51,102 nt of DNA. It comes from Candidatus Roseilinea sp. (GTDB lineage Bacteria > Chloroflexota > Anaerolineae > J036 > Brachytrichaceae). Within the stretch, counting starts at the first letter, position 1, and each line of letters starts with the position of its first letter. Made by a program: the position numbers and the translations under genes. Shown here in pieces: positions 34,541 to 43,105 of the stretch. Location: positions 1-51,102 of the forward strand of contig JANWYN010000001.1 of assembly GCA_025055235.1 (NCBI GenBank). Direction: 5' to 3'. The notes beneath the pieces are model-generated. The model was not told the DNA's origin. It ran no database searches and saw nothing but the letters and a program-made list of their open reading frames with translations.

Positions 34541-35815
34541 ATGAAGGCGATCTTCGCTAGGTTGCGCAACGCGCTGGACATCGGTCAGAATGCGCCGGAT
34601 CTGCCCATGCCCAACCGCATCTACACGCCATACGTGTGGTTCTGGCATGTCGTCACGGCCTTGATCTATTTGGGATTCGCCATCGGCACGATCTGGCAGG
34701 AACGCGCGGCGTTGAGCTGGCGCGTCGGCCTTGTCGTGTTGTTGCTCATGGTGCAACTCGGCGTGTACCTGCGGCTGTATGTGTTCAACACGCGCTGGCC
34801 GGTCCCGCTCTGGCAACAGGCGATCTACTTCGGCGGCGGCATCGCGGCCTGGCTCATCCAGGTGCAGCTCTTCCCACACTTCACTGGCTTGATCTTCATG
34901 TTCTTCGGCCAAGCCTTCGGCCTGCTGCCGCCGCTGCCCGCCATCATCACCGTCACCGCGGTCATCTTGCTATTCGTTCTGCAAACATCCGGCTGGCGGC
35001 TGGACGATCTCGACCTAAACGCGGTGACCTCCATGGGCGGCCTGTGGCTGTTCGCGGTTCCCGTTTACCTGCTCCTGTACTACGCGATGCGCACCAGCAG
35101 CGAGCGCGGCCGGCTGATCGCGGAACTCGAAGCGGCGCGCCGGGAGCTGGAGCGCAGCCGACAGCGCGATGTGGAGCTGGCGGTGCTGCGCGAACGCGAG
35201 CGCATCGCGCGCGACATGCACGATAGCTTGGGCCACGCGCTGGTCGCCTTGAGCGTGCAACTGGAAGCAGCGCAGCGCTTGTATCGCGTCAACGTGCAAA
35301 GCGCCGACGAGCACATGGAGGCGATGAAGGCGCTGGTGCGCGAAAGCATGGCGACGCTGCGCCGCACGATCGCCGGCCTGCGCACGCCGGTGCTGGGCGA
35401 CCGGCCGCTGCGCCTTGCTTTGCAGGAGCACTGCCTGGGTGTCAGCCAGCGCACAGGCATGGCGATCGCATGCCGGGTGGACGAAGCCGCCGACCGATTA
35501 CCGCCGGCGCTGGCAGAGACGCTCTGGGCAGTGGCGCAGGAGGCGCTGACCAACGTGGAGAAGCATGCGCAAGCGCGACGCGTCGAGGTCACGCTCAAGG
35601 TCGCCGAGGACGAGGTGCGCCTGCGCGTGCAAGACGACGGCGTGGGTCTGCCGCCCGACGCGCTCAGCCGCGCCGGCCGCTATGGCCTGCGCGGCATGCG
35701 CGAGCGCATCGAAGGCGTTGGCGGGGCGCTCGAAATCCATCCGCCTAGGGTGGCCGGTGCTCGACAAACCAGCGGCGCTATCATCGAAGCGCGAGCGCCG
35801 TTAATTTCGGGCTAA
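34541..35815 (+). CDS. NarL-type sensor histidine kinase (HisKA_3), membrane-bound
   Basis: 424 aa. Five or six TM segments up to residue about 185 with very short outside loops, as in intramembrane-sensing kinases (DesK/LiaS style). Then a coiled coil, the H-box RERERIARDMHDSLGHAL (phosphorylated His), and the HATPase_c domain with WAVAQEALTNVEKHAQA and VQDDGVGLPP. The partner is probably the LuxR-type regulator at 36838, from which it is separated by an M23 peptidase gene. The ABC ATPase upstream is the usual companion of such kinases. Confidence 0.88.
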   Translation: MKAIFARLRNALDIGQNAPDLPMPNRIYTPYVWFWHVVTALIYLGFAIGTIWQERAALSWRVGLVVLLLMVQLGVYLRLYVFNTRWPVPLWQQAIYFGGGIAAWLIQVQLFPHFTGLIFMFFGQAFGLLPPLPAIITVTAVILLFVLQTSGWRLDDLDLNAVTSMGGLWLFAVPVYLLLYYAMRTSSERGRLIAELEAARRELERSRQRDVELAVLRERERIARDMHDSLGHALVALSVQLEAAQRLYRVNVQSADEHMEAMKALVRESMATLRRTIAGLRTPVLGDRPLRLALQEHCLGVSQRTGMAIACRVDEAADRLPPALAETLWAVAQEALTNVEKHAQARRVEVTLKVAEDEVRLRVQDDGVGLPPDALSRAGRYGLRGMRERIEGVGGALEIHPPRVAGARQTSGAIIEARAPLISG

Positions 35816-35840
35816 CGCGTGGCCGATAGGCTATTGGCTC

Positions 35841-36059
35841 ATGGGCAAACCACAATCACCCAACTCGCGCCGGCCGTTGCGCTTCGATCCCGCCTGGCTT
35901 GGCGCGCTCGGCATGCTTGGGCTCCTCGGCTTCATACCCGGGTTAGAGCCGTTGCGCTTGCTGTTCCTTCTGAGCCTGCTCAGCTGCTCGCACCGCTCTT
36001 GCGAAGGCGCAGCGCTCCGGATCGAACCGCGGCTCAGTCGCAACCGGAGGTGCCATTGA
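35841..36059 (+). CDS. Short membrane ORF, probable frameshifted 5' part of the M23 gene
   Basis: 72 aa: MGKPQSPNSRRPLRFDP, then a hydrophobic LGALGMLGLLGFIP..LRLLFLLSLLS and a poor tail after residue 48. The opening looks like a genuine membrane N-terminus. From about 35985 the +1-shifted frame of the M23 gene continues sensibly (LLAPLLRRR). A single-base insertion or deletion near 35980-35990 would join both. Alternatively it is an independent small protein. Confidence 0.4.
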   Translation: MGKPQSPNSRRPLRFDPAWLGALGMLGLLGFIPGLEPLRLLFLLSLLSCSHRSCEGAALRIEPRLSRNRRCH

Positions 36060-36094
36060 ACGGCCCAGCGCAGCGCGGCGGCATAGCCGTGTTC

Positions 36095-36841
36095 ATGGCC
36101 AAGGTCTATGCGTCTTACATGCTGGCTTTCCTTAACCCAATTCAATTGGTCCAGATGGTGATGCAGGGCTTCGGCCAACTGGTTGCACTCGTCCGAACAC
36201 GCGGCGCGCCGCCCGATACGACGTATGCGCAGAAAACGCGCTACACGCTACCGGTTCGCGGCGAATGGTTTGTCTATAACGGCGGCGTCACGCCGGAAAC
36301 GTCGCACTCGTGGGACGTAGTGGCGCAGCGATACGCCTACGACTTTGTCATCACCGATGCGTCGCTCATGCGCCATCGCGGAGATGGCAACGTGCTCGAA
36401 GATTACTTCTGCTACGGCAGCGAAGTGCTGTCACCCGCTGACGGCGAAGTGATCTCGGTGCGCGACGGCATACGAGATGCACCCCGCCCCGGCAGCGGTT
36501 GGCTGGACTTTCTGGCGCTGGACTTTCGCGGCAACCACGTGGTCATCAAGCATGCTGAGGGCGAATACAGCTTCCTGGCGCACTTGATCCCCGGCTCGAT
36601 CTGCATGCGCAAGGGTGACCGCGTGCAGCGCGGCGCCGTGATCGGACGATGCGGCAACAGCAGCCACTCGACCGAGCCACATCTCCACTTTCACGTGCAG
36701 GATCACGCCAACGTCTGGATCACAGCCGGCGTCCCAGTCAAATTCGATAGCGTCGTGATCGCGGACGCGCCGCAGCCGCCCATACATCTGGTACGCGGGA
36801 CGCACGTGTCGCCGCGCGCGTGCGAGACAATCACAGCATGA
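36095..36841 (+). CDS. M23 family metallopeptidase (LytM-like), 5' end uncertain
   Basis: 248 aa from ATG 36095; the same frame is open back to 35819 but its first 55 codons look like shadow of the short membrane ORF. Features: a membrane-near segment (MLAFLNPIQLVQMVMQGF), YTLPVRGEWFVYNGG, TSHSWDVVAQRYAYDFV, YGSEVLSPADGEVISV, GNHVVIKHAEGEYSFLAHL and STEPHLHFHVQD, the last giving the HxH zinc motif of M23. M23 enzymes cut peptidoglycan cross-links. It lies between the kinase and the response regulator; its stop overlaps the regulator start (ATGA). Confidence 0.75.
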   Translation: MAKVYASYMLAFLNPIQLVQMVMQGFGQLVALVRTRGAPPDTTYAQKTRYTLPVRGEWFVYNGGVTPETSHSWDVVAQRYAYDFVITDASLMRHRGDGNVLEDYFCYGSEVLSPADGEVISVRDGIRDAPRPGSGWLDFLALDFRGNHVVIKHAEGEYSFLAHLIPGSICMRKGDRVQRGAVIGRCGNSSHSTEPHLHFHVQDHANVWITAGVPVKFDSVVIADAPQPPIHLVRGTHVSPRACETITA

Positions 36842-37491
36842 GCGACCACGACATCTCCATCCTCCTCGTCGAAGACCAGACGCTGATGCGCCAGGGGCTG
36901 AGGACGATCCTGAACCTGGAGGCCGGCCTGCGCGTCGTCGGCGAGGCCAGCGACGGCGAAGCCGGCGTGGGCGAGGCGCTGCGTCTGCGCCCCGACGTGA
37001 TCCTGATGGACGTGCAGATGCCCAAGATGAACGGCGTGGACGCCACGCGCGCCATTGTCTCGACCTGGCCGGAAGCGAAGGTGATCGTGCTCACCACGTT
37101 CAACTTCGACGACTACGTGTTCCAGAGCGTGCGCGCCGGCGCGATGGGTTATCTGCTGAAGGACGCCCCGGCCGAGACGCTGATCCAGACCATCCGGCGG
37201 GTGCACGCCGGCGAGGTCTTCATCCAGCCGGAGGTGGCTTCGCGCGCGCTGCGCGAGCTGGCTGCCGGTGGGCCGCGCGCCGAACCTCAGTCGTTCGATC
37301 TATCCGAGCGCGAGCGCGAAGTGTTGGTGTTGTTGGCGCAAGGGCTGAGCAACCGCGAGATCGCCGCGCGCCTATTCATCACGGAAGGCACCGTGAAGAA
37401 CCACGTCTCGAACATCCTGGCCAAACTTCAGGCCGAGAACCGCACCCAGGCCGCCGAAATCGCGCGCCGGCGCGGACTGACGCCGCCTTGA
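36838..37491 (+). CDS. NarL/LuxR-type response regulator
   Basis: 217 aa from ATG 36838, overlapping the M23 stop by 4 bp. Receiver: LLVEDQTLMRQGL (acidic pair), VILMDVQMPKMNG with the phosphorylated Asp, VIVLTTFNFDDY (Thr) and GYLLKDAP (Lys). LuxR HTH: LSEREREVLVLLAQGLSNREIAARLF and EGTVKNHVSNILAKL. The cognate kinase is probably the one at 34541. In related operons these systems switch on an adjacent ABC exporter after envelope stress. Confidence 0.93.
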   Translation: MSDHDISILLVEDQTLMRQGLRTILNLEAGLRVVGEASDGEAGVGEALRLRPDVILMDVQMPKMNGVDATRAIVSTWPEAKVIVLTTFNFDDYVFQSVRAGAMGYLLKDAPAETLIQTIRRVHAGEVFIQPEVASRALRELAAGGPRAEPQSFDLSEREREVLVLLAQGLSNREIAARLFITEGTVKNHVSNILAKLQAENRTQAAEIARRRGLTPP

Positions 37492-37619
37492 GCAGCACAG
37501 CAGGCCAACAGCACACGCTTCGAACGGGCGCAGACCGACGCCAAAATCGTGTATAACCTGCGACGTGCGCCAGATCACCCGATGTCTCTAGTGGCACGCT
37601 AGCTGAGGAGAATACGACT

Positions 37620-38336
37620 ATGAACCCCTATGAAATGAACCGAGCCGCTGCGACGCCCGCTGCCGTTGCAGACCCCGCCGTCGAACGCGCCTTCATCACC
37701 CGCGTGTATGGGTGGATGGCGATCGCCTTGGCCATCACCGGCCTGGTCGCCACGGCGACCGCATCCGATCCGGCGCTGATGGCGTGGATCTTCGATACGC
37801 CGCTGGCCGTCTTTGGCATCGTCATCGTCCAATTGATCATCGTGGTGGTGTTGAGCGCAGCGGTCCACCGGCTCAGCACCGGCGTCGCCACCGGCCTGTT
37901 CATCGCCTACGCTGCGCTCACCGGCTTCACGTTCTCGACGCTGTTCTACGTGTACACCGCCGAGTCCATCGGCGTGGTGTTCTTCATCACCGCCGGCACG
38001 TTCGCGCTGGTCAGCCTGTATGGCTTCACCACCAAGACCGACCTGACGCGGGTCGGCAACCTGGCGTTCATGGGGCTGATCGGCATCCTCCTCGCCTCGC
38101 TGATCAACTTCTTCCTGCGCAGCGAGGCGATCTACTGGATCGTCACCTACGTCGGCGTGCTGGTGTTCGTCGGGCTGATCGCCTCCAACACGCAGCGCAT
38201 CAAGCGCATGGCCTACGGCCTGGGCGACGACGGCGAGCTGCGCAGCAAAGCCTCGGTAGTCGGCGCGTTGTCGCTCTACCTGAGCTTCATCAACCTCTTC
38301 CTGTCGCTGCTGCGCATCTTCGGCAACCGCAAGTAG
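37620..38336 (+). CDS. Bax inhibitor-1 / YccA family membrane protein
   Basis: 238 aa, seven TM segments after a short N-terminal tail. Family marks: FITRVYGWMAIALAITG, YAALTGFTFSTLFYVY, AFMGLIGILLASLINFF and NTQRIKRM. BI-1 relatives act as pH-dependent Ca2+ leak channels or protease modulators (YccA with FtsH). SD GAGGAGAA lies 8 nt upstream; TATAAC at 37552 may be the -10. It stands alone. Confidence 0.93.
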   Translation: MNPYEMNRAAATPAAVADPAVERAFITRVYGWMAIALAITGLVATATASDPALMAWIFDTPLAVFGIVIVQLIIVVVLSAAVHRLSTGVATGLFIAYAALTGFTFSTLFYVYTAESIGVVFFITAGTFALVSLYGFTTKTDLTRVGNLAFMGLIGILLASLINFFLRSEAIYWIVTYVGVLVFVGLIASNTQRIKRMAYGLGDDGELRSKASVVGALSLYLSFINLFLSLLRIFGNRK

Positions 38337-38356
38337 CCGCGCGGGAGAAGCCGGCT

Positions 38357-39244
38357 TCAATCGCCGCTGGCGCTCCTGACCGCAGCCGCGAACCGCTCGA
38401 GTGAGGCACGGCCATGCACGCGGATGCGCCGCCACGTCATGGCGTTGGCCAGCGTGTGGACCGAGCCGTGCTCGGTGGTCACCGCCGCCCAGGTGTGCAC
38501 CGAGCGCAGCATACGAATCACGGCAGCATCGTAGCGGCCGGAGGGATAGCAGAAGAAGCGCGGCCGCTTGCCGGTGTGCGCCGTGATCTGCTCGATCGGC
38601 CCCAGGATCTCCCATACCAGAAACTGAAAGTCGCGGTTGCGCAGGTCGCGATGCGTGCGGGCGTGTGATTCGATGTCCATCCCCGCCGCCGACATCTCCT
38701 TCACCATCTCCCACGTCAGGTGGTTGGGGTTGCCGAAGTTGATGAAGTCGGTGGTGATGAAGAACGTGCCGCGCATGCCGTATTTCCGCAGCAGCGGGAA
38801 GGCATGTTCGTAGTGGTCGCGATAGCCGTCGTCGAAGGTGAGCACGACCGGCTTGGGCGGCAGCGACCGGCCCAGCGTCAGATGCGCATACAAGTCGTAT
38901 AGGCTGATGGTGGTGTAGCCGTTCTCCGCCAAATACTGGAGCTGCCGCTCGAAGTCCTGCGGCGTCACCGAGAGGTCAATGCGATAGCGGTCGGCGCCGG
39001 GCGGCGGCTCGGAGATGTAGTGATACATCAAGATCGGCACGCGCGCCGAAGCCGGCACGCGGACGGGCGTTGCCGTCGCTGTGGGAGCAGGCGTGGGCGT
39101 TGGACGAGGGGGCGCAGTCGCCGGCGGTTGATCCTCGGGCGGCAACTTAGCGTCGCCGAAGGCCGGACGACCCGAAGACAGCTCGACCAAAATGAATGCA
39201 AGCGACAAGACGACGACGAGCGCGACGCGAGCGAGATGGGACAT
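38357..39244 (-). CDS. Polysaccharide deacetylase (NodB domain), secreted or membrane-anchored
   Basis: 295 aa from ATG 39244 (MSHLARVALVVVLSLAF); the longer open frame would run through the divergent gene's start and is unlikely. Signal anchor (about 5-22), Pro/Thr linker, then NodB: VVLTFDDGYRDHYEHAF (catalytic Asp and metal Asp), ESHARTHRDL (metal His pair) and FFCYPSGRYD. Carbohydrate esterase 4 enzymes remove acetyl groups from peptidoglycan or exopolysaccharide GlcNAc. TACAAT lies 18 nt before the ATG. Divergent from the lipoprotein gene across 60 bp. Confidence 0.9.
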   Translation of the reverse strand: MSHLARVALVVVLSLAFILVELSSGRPAFGDAKLPPEDQPPATAPPRPTPTPAPTATATPVRVPASARVPILMYHYISEPPPGADRYRIDLSVTPQDFERQLQYLAENGYTTISLYDLYAHLTLGRSLPPKPVVLTFDDGYRDHYEHAFPLLRKYGMRGTFFITTDFINFGNPNHLTWEMVKEMSAAGMDIESHARTHRDLRNRDFQFLVWEILGPIEQITAHTGKRPRFFCYPSGRYDAAVIRMLRSVHTWAAVTTEHGSVHTLANAMTWRRIRVHGRASLERFAAAVRSASGD

Positions 39245-39291
39245 GATGCAGTTGACCGCGCAATTGTAGCGGGTATGCCGCCCGCAGGCGC

Positions 39292-39297
39292 TATCAT
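39292..39297 (+). promoter_or_regulatory. -10 box TATCAT, 7 nt before the lipoprotein start
   Basis: TATCAT, seven bases, ATG 39305; no SD. Same spacing as at 10103, 17880, 22690 and 29947. Confidence 0.55.
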
Positions 39298-39304
39298 TCT
39301 CGCC

Positions 39305-39958
39305 ATGAGACTGGCAAACCAGATCGCATCCGCCGCGTTCATGCTCGTCGCGATGGCTGCGCTGATTGCGTGCGCGCCGGCTTCCGGTCCCCAAGCCCCG
39401 GCGTTCACGCCCCTACCCTACGCCGACGACTTCAGCAACCCGAACAGCGGCTGGCAAACTCTCTCCGACCTCAACGCCGACGTGAAGTACGACGCCGGCG
39501 GGCTGCGCATCATCGTCAAGCTGGAGAACCTGACGCAGTGGAGCGCTGCCGGCAAGAACTTCAAGGATGCGGTCTTCGAGGTGGACGCCCGGCCCAACGG
39601 CGGCCCGACTGACAACGGCTTCGGCGTGCTCTTCCGCATGCAAGACCGCAAGAACTTCTACCACTTCGAGATTTCGTCAGACGGCTACTGGCGTGCCGGC
39701 TACATGAAGGACGGCGACTGGGAGAACTGGGACGACTGGCAACCGCATCCGGCCATCAAGCTGGGCGGCGAAACCAACCGCATCAAGGTAGTGATGCGCG
39801 GCAACGAACTATCGTTCTTCGTGAACGACCAACTGATTTCGTCCAAACAGGACGACACCTTCGCCAGCGGCGACATCGGCGTGTTCGCGCTTACGCTAAT
39901 TGATAAGCCCGGCACCGACGTGACGTTCGATAACGTGCGCGTTACTGCGGTGGAATAG
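39305..39958 (+). CDS. Lipoprotein with concanavalin-like (DUF1080/LamG-type) domain
   Basis: 217 aa. The signal peptide ends in a lipobox (AALIAC, Cys near residue 23). Then a single jelly-roll-like domain: YADDFSNPNSGWQT, FEVDARPNGGPTDNGFGVLFR, FYHFEISSDGYWR, GNELSFFVNDQLIS and VTFDNVRVTAV. Such domains bind sugars or serve as structural modules on cell-surface proteins. It is located outside the membrane. The start is set by the -10 box and the signal peptide. Confidence 0.8.
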   Translation: MRLANQIASAAFMLVAMAALIACAPASGPQAPAFTPLPYADDFSNPNSGWQTLSDLNADVKYDAGGLRIIVKLENLTQWSAAGKNFKDAVFEVDARPNGGPTDNGFGVLFRMQDRKNFYHFEISSDGYWRAGYMKDGDWENWDDWQPHPAIKLGGETNRIKVVMRGNELSFFVNDQLISSKQDDTFASGDIGVFALTLIDKPGTDVTFDNVRVTAVE

Positions 39959-40014
39959 GGGCGGCCCGGTGTGGCCGCCCATTCGTGCGCGGGGCAGGCA
40001 CATCGGCCTGCCCC
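39959..40014. terminator. Two hairpins between convergent genes
   Basis: GGGCGGCC (39959-39966) pairs with GGCCGCCC (39973-39980), starting right at the lipoprotein stop. GGGGCAGGC (39991-39999) pairs with GCCTGCCCC (40006-40014). They can serve as terminators for the convergent lipoprotein and DUF4185-like genes. The second has a GTAGGGGCAGGC-type sequence on the minus strand, common as a dispersed repeat. Confidence 0.55.
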
Positions 40015-40027
40015 TACGAGGATGCAC

Positions 40028-41215
40028 CTACACCAACAGCCGGAACGGCCGGGTCATGAAGCCGTAATAACTCTGCCAGCCCGGCGGGCGCTTCACCATC
40101 GAGTAATCGCCGGAGAACAACAGCGTGCCCGATAGGCCGTCTTCGCTCAGCCACTTGGACGGCATCTGCGGCAGATAGGCGACGTGCTCGCCCTCCCAGG
40201 CCGGCTCGTAGTGCACCAGTGCCCACGGCCCCCACGGCGCCGGCCCCTCGTAAATCTGCAGCTCGCGCTGGCGATGCCAGTGCCGGCGGGCGAAGTCGCG
40301 CGGCATGGCAAACGAATGCGGCACCACGTCGCTGCCGAACATGAGGAAGAAGCGCTTCAGACCGGCGTTGTAGGTCATGGTGGGATGGCCGACGTGGCCC
40401 GGATCGCTCAAGATGGGCCGCGCAGCGCATTCGTCCGGCGTCCATTGCGGGTTATCGGCATCGCGCCCGCCGAGGTAGAACTCCCAGGCGCTGCGATCGA
40501 GCACGCGATCCTTCGGCACGCGCGCCAGGAAGACGTGGTTGCCGTTCTCCCAGTTCTCGTCGTTGGAGATGGCGTAGACGTAGTCACCCAGCCAGTCCGG
40601 CACGCCGGTGTAGCCGGGGCCGAACCCCACGAAGGCCAGGCCGGCGAACTTCGGTCCGAGGAAGTAGGGAGTATCGGCGTCCGGGATGTTGTGCCAGGTC
40701 TGGCCGTAGTCGTCGGAGTACATCAGCGCGGCCACGCCGCCATGGATGGACATCGCGTTGATGAAGTAGCCGTCGTGTGGCTCGCGGATCGGCATTTCGC
40801 GGATGCCGCGGATCTCGAACACCTCTTTGCCCGGATCGGAGAAGTTGTAGTCGTATGCGGCCACGTAGAGCCGCGAGCCGACGGCCAGCGCGCCGTCCAC
40901 GTAGCGCAGCTTGTCAATCGAATAGCGCTTCAGGCCGGGGAACTGGCTGACCAGCTCGACGGTGTGGTTCGGCGGGATGCCGGTCACGCGCAGCAGGTTG
41001 GCGAAGTTGAACGGGCTGCCGAAGTTGGCGCCGTCGTCGTCCACGCAGTAGATCGCGTCGTCGTCCGCCCACGTCCACCAGTGCATGTCGCTGCCGGTGC
41101 CGGGATACTTGGACGCCGGCGCGGTCCATTCGAAGCCGCGCACGATCTGGCTGGGTGGGTAATACAGCCGCCGGGCAGGCGGCGCAAGGAATCGGTCGTA
41201 GTCGTAGTAGCTCAT
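40028..41215 (-). CDS. DUF4185-like beta-propeller protein (possible glycosidase)
   Basis: 395 aa without a signal peptide. It is rich in Trp/Tyr/Asp blades: MHWWTWADDDAIYCVDDDG, AALMYSDDYGQTWHN (sialidase Asp-box type), YVYAISNDENWENGN, PTMTYNAGLKRFFLMFGSD and YEGPAPWGPWALV. Propellers with such Asp-box blades occur in glycosidases and in DUF4185 proteins, some of which cleave arabinofuranosyl glycans. It ends the ABC-importer operon (39 bp after the MalG-type permease), which suggests it acts on the imported sugar. The reaction is unknown. Confidence 0.55.
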   Translation of the reverse strand: MSYYDYDRFLAPPARRLYYPPSQIVRGFEWTAPASKYPGTGSDMHWWTWADDDAIYCVDDDGANFGSPFNFANLLRVTGIPPNHTVELVSQFPGLKRYSIDKLRYVDGALAVGSRLYVAAYDYNFSDPGKEVFEIRGIREMPIREPHDGYFINAMSIHGGVAALMYSDDYGQTWHNIPDADTPYFLGPKFAGLAFVGFGPGYTGVPDWLGDYVYAISNDENWENGNHVFLARVPKDRVLDRSAWEFYLGGRDADNPQWTPDECAARPILSDPGHVGHPTMTYNAGLKRFFLMFGSDVVPHSFAMPRDFARRHWHRQRELQIYEGPAPWGPWALVHYEPAWEGEHVAYLPQMPSKWLSEDGLSGTLLFSGDYSMVKRPPGWQSYYGFMTRPFRLLV

Positions 41216-41254
41216 AGATACAAGTGACGATTGAGAGCCGGCAGCGACGGGCGT

Positions 41255-42136
41255 TCACCCCTTGACGCCGGTGAAGACTTGGCCTTGCATGAACCAGCGC
41301 TGCGCCAAGAAGAACGTGACCACGCAGGGGATCATGGAAAGCGTCGCAGCGGCCATGAGCAAGTGCTGCTCCGGCCGGGTGCGCATGCTGCCCTGCAGGT
41401 AGCGCAACGCCACCGGCAAGGTGTATTTCTCGCTGTCGCTGAGATAGATGAGCGGCCCGAGGAAGTTGTTCCACGCGCCGAGGAAGGTGTAGAGCGCGAC
41501 GGCGATGATCGCCGGCCAGGCCAACGGCATCACGATTTGCGCGTAGATGCGCAGAAACCCTGCCCCATCTATGCGCGCCGCGTCCTCCAACTCGCGCGGG
41601 ATGGTGAGGAAGAACTGGCGCAACAAGAAGATGGAGAACGCGCTGCCGAAGAACGACGGCACGATGAGCGGGTTGTAGGTGTTGATCCACTGCAAGCGCT
41701 GGAAGAGCACGAACTGCGGGATGATCAACACCACCCCCGGCAACAGCAGCGTGCTGAGCAAGATCAGGAAGATCACGTCCCGCCCCGGCATGCGCAAGCG
41801 CGCGAAGCCATAGGCGGCCAGCGAACTCGACAACACCGTGCCGATGATGACCATCGTCGTGACGAACACCGAGTTGAGCGTGTAGAGCGCGATGGGGAAG
41901 CGCTCGAACAACTCGGCGTAATTCTGGAATTGGGGCGGCGACGGAATCCACACCGGCGGATACTTCATGGTGTCGGCGCTCGTCTTCAGCGAGGTGGTGA
42001 TCTGCCAGAACAGCGGCGTCAGGAAGAGCAGCGCGCCGACCGACAACACGATGTAGGTGACGGCGGCTTTGATCCAAGCGCGCCGCTTGCGGTCGAGCAA
42101 CGGCGCGCGCCCATGCGGCAGTGCAGTCGCGCTCAT
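41255..42136 (-). CDS. Carbohydrate ABC transporter permease, MalG type (second importer)
   Basis: 293 aa from ATG 42136 (MSATALPHGR), overlapping the MalF-type stop as ATGA, with AAAGGAGG 10 nt upstream. Six TM segments and the EAA loop LEDAARIDGAGFLRI..VMPLAWP near residue 190; C-terminus MQGQVFTGVKG as in CUT1 permeases. Coupled to the partner permease. No ATPase gene lies nearby. Confidence 0.9.
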   Translation of the reverse strand: MSATALPHGRAPLLDRKRRAWIKAAVTYIVLSVGALLFLTPLFWQITTSLKTSADTMKYPPVWIPSPPQFQNYAELFERFPIALYTLNSVFVTTMVIIGTVLSSSLAAYGFARLRMPGRDVIFLILLSTLLLPGVVLIIPQFVLFQRLQWINTYNPLIVPSFFGSAFSIFLLRQFFLTIPRELEDAARIDGAGFLRIYAQIVMPLAWPAIIAVALYTFLGAWNNFLGPLIYLSDSEKYTLPVALRYLQGSMRTRPEQHLLMAAATLSMIPCVVTFFLAQRWFMQGQVFTGVKG

Positions 42137-43080
42137 CGTTCGCCCCTCCTTTCTGCCTCGAAGTGCACCCACAGCGGGCTGAGCTTGAAGATCAGCGCCG
42201 TGACGACCAGCGAGACCAGGAACAGCAGCCAGCTCATGGCCGAGGCATGCCCGACCTTCAGATAGCTGAAGGCGTTGTTATACATGTAGAGCACGTAGCT
42301 CAGCGTGGCCAGGTCAGGCCCGCCGCCGGTCATCATCAGCGGCTCGGTGAAGAGCTGCGTGGCGAACAGGATGTTAATGACCAGGTTGTACAGCATGATT
42401 GGGCTGAGCATGGGCAGCGTGATGTGCCACAGCCGCGCCCACGTCCCCGCGCCGTCCACCTCCGCCGCCTCGTATAGTTCGGTCGGGATGCCCTGCAACC
42501 CGCTCAGCCAGATCGGCAGATACCAGCCCACGCTCCACAGCGACATCAGCATGATGGAGAACAGCGCCCAGTTTCGGTCGCGCAGCCAGTTCGGCCCTTG
42601 GATGCCGAGGAAGCCCAACCCGATGTTGAGCAGGCCGGAGCGATAGTTGAAGATCCAGATCCACAGCATCACCACGCCCACGCCGGAGAGCACCGCCGGC
42701 AGGTAATACACCGTGCGGAAGGCTGCCATCCCGCGCAGGTTCTGATTCATGATCAGCGCAAGGGCCAGCGAGCTGACGATCCAGGCCGGCACGATCACGA
42801 TGGCGTAGGTGAGCGTCACGCGCACGGCTTGCCAGAAGAAGCGGTCGGAGAACAGCGACTGGTAGTTGGCCAGCCCGACGAAATTCGGCACGCCGGCCAG
42901 GCTGTAATCGGTCATGCTGAGGTAGGCCGAGGCGAGGAGCGGCAGGGCCGAGAAGGCCAGGAAGCCGAAGACGGCCGGCGCGATGAACAGCGCACAGGCG
43001 ATCGCTTCGCGACGCTGCAACGTCAGCCGCCAGCGGCGCCTCGCACGCGTGCTCGATTGGGTCAGGGCGTTCGCGGTCAT
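42133..43080 (-). CDS. Carbohydrate ABC transporter permease, MalF type (second importer)
   Basis: 315 aa. N-terminal basic tail, six TM segments starting at ALFIAPAVFGFLAFSAL, and EAA loop YEAAEVDGAGTWARLWHI..PMLSP near residue 213. It lies 73 bp behind the binding-protein gene; a strong hairpin occupies that gap, which may protect the more abundant binding-protein mRNA. Confidence 0.9.
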   Translation of the reverse strand: MTANALTQSSTRARRRWRLTLQRREAIACALFIAPAVFGFLAFSALPLLASAYLSMTDYSLAGVPNFVGLANYQSLFSDRFFWQAVRVTLTYAIVIVPAWIVSSLALALIMNQNLRGMAAFRTVYYLPAVLSGVGVVMLWIWIFNYRSGLLNIGLGFLGIQGPNWLRDRNWALFSIMLMSLWSVGWYLPIWLSGLQGIPTELYEAAEVDGAGTWARLWHITLPMLSPIMLYNLVINILFATQLFTEPLMMTGGGPDLATLSYVLYMYNNAFSYLKVGHASAMSWLLFLVSLVVTALIFKLSPLWVHFEAERRGER

Positions 43081-43105
43081 GGTCGCGGGTGTCAGAAATG
43101 GCCGG

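Noticed and set aside
37599..38714. 371-aa minus-strand open frame rich in Asp, Gln and His
   Set aside because: It is antisense to the BI-1 gene and overlaps the polysaccharide deacetylase in the same strand; its composition is typical of a shadow frame.
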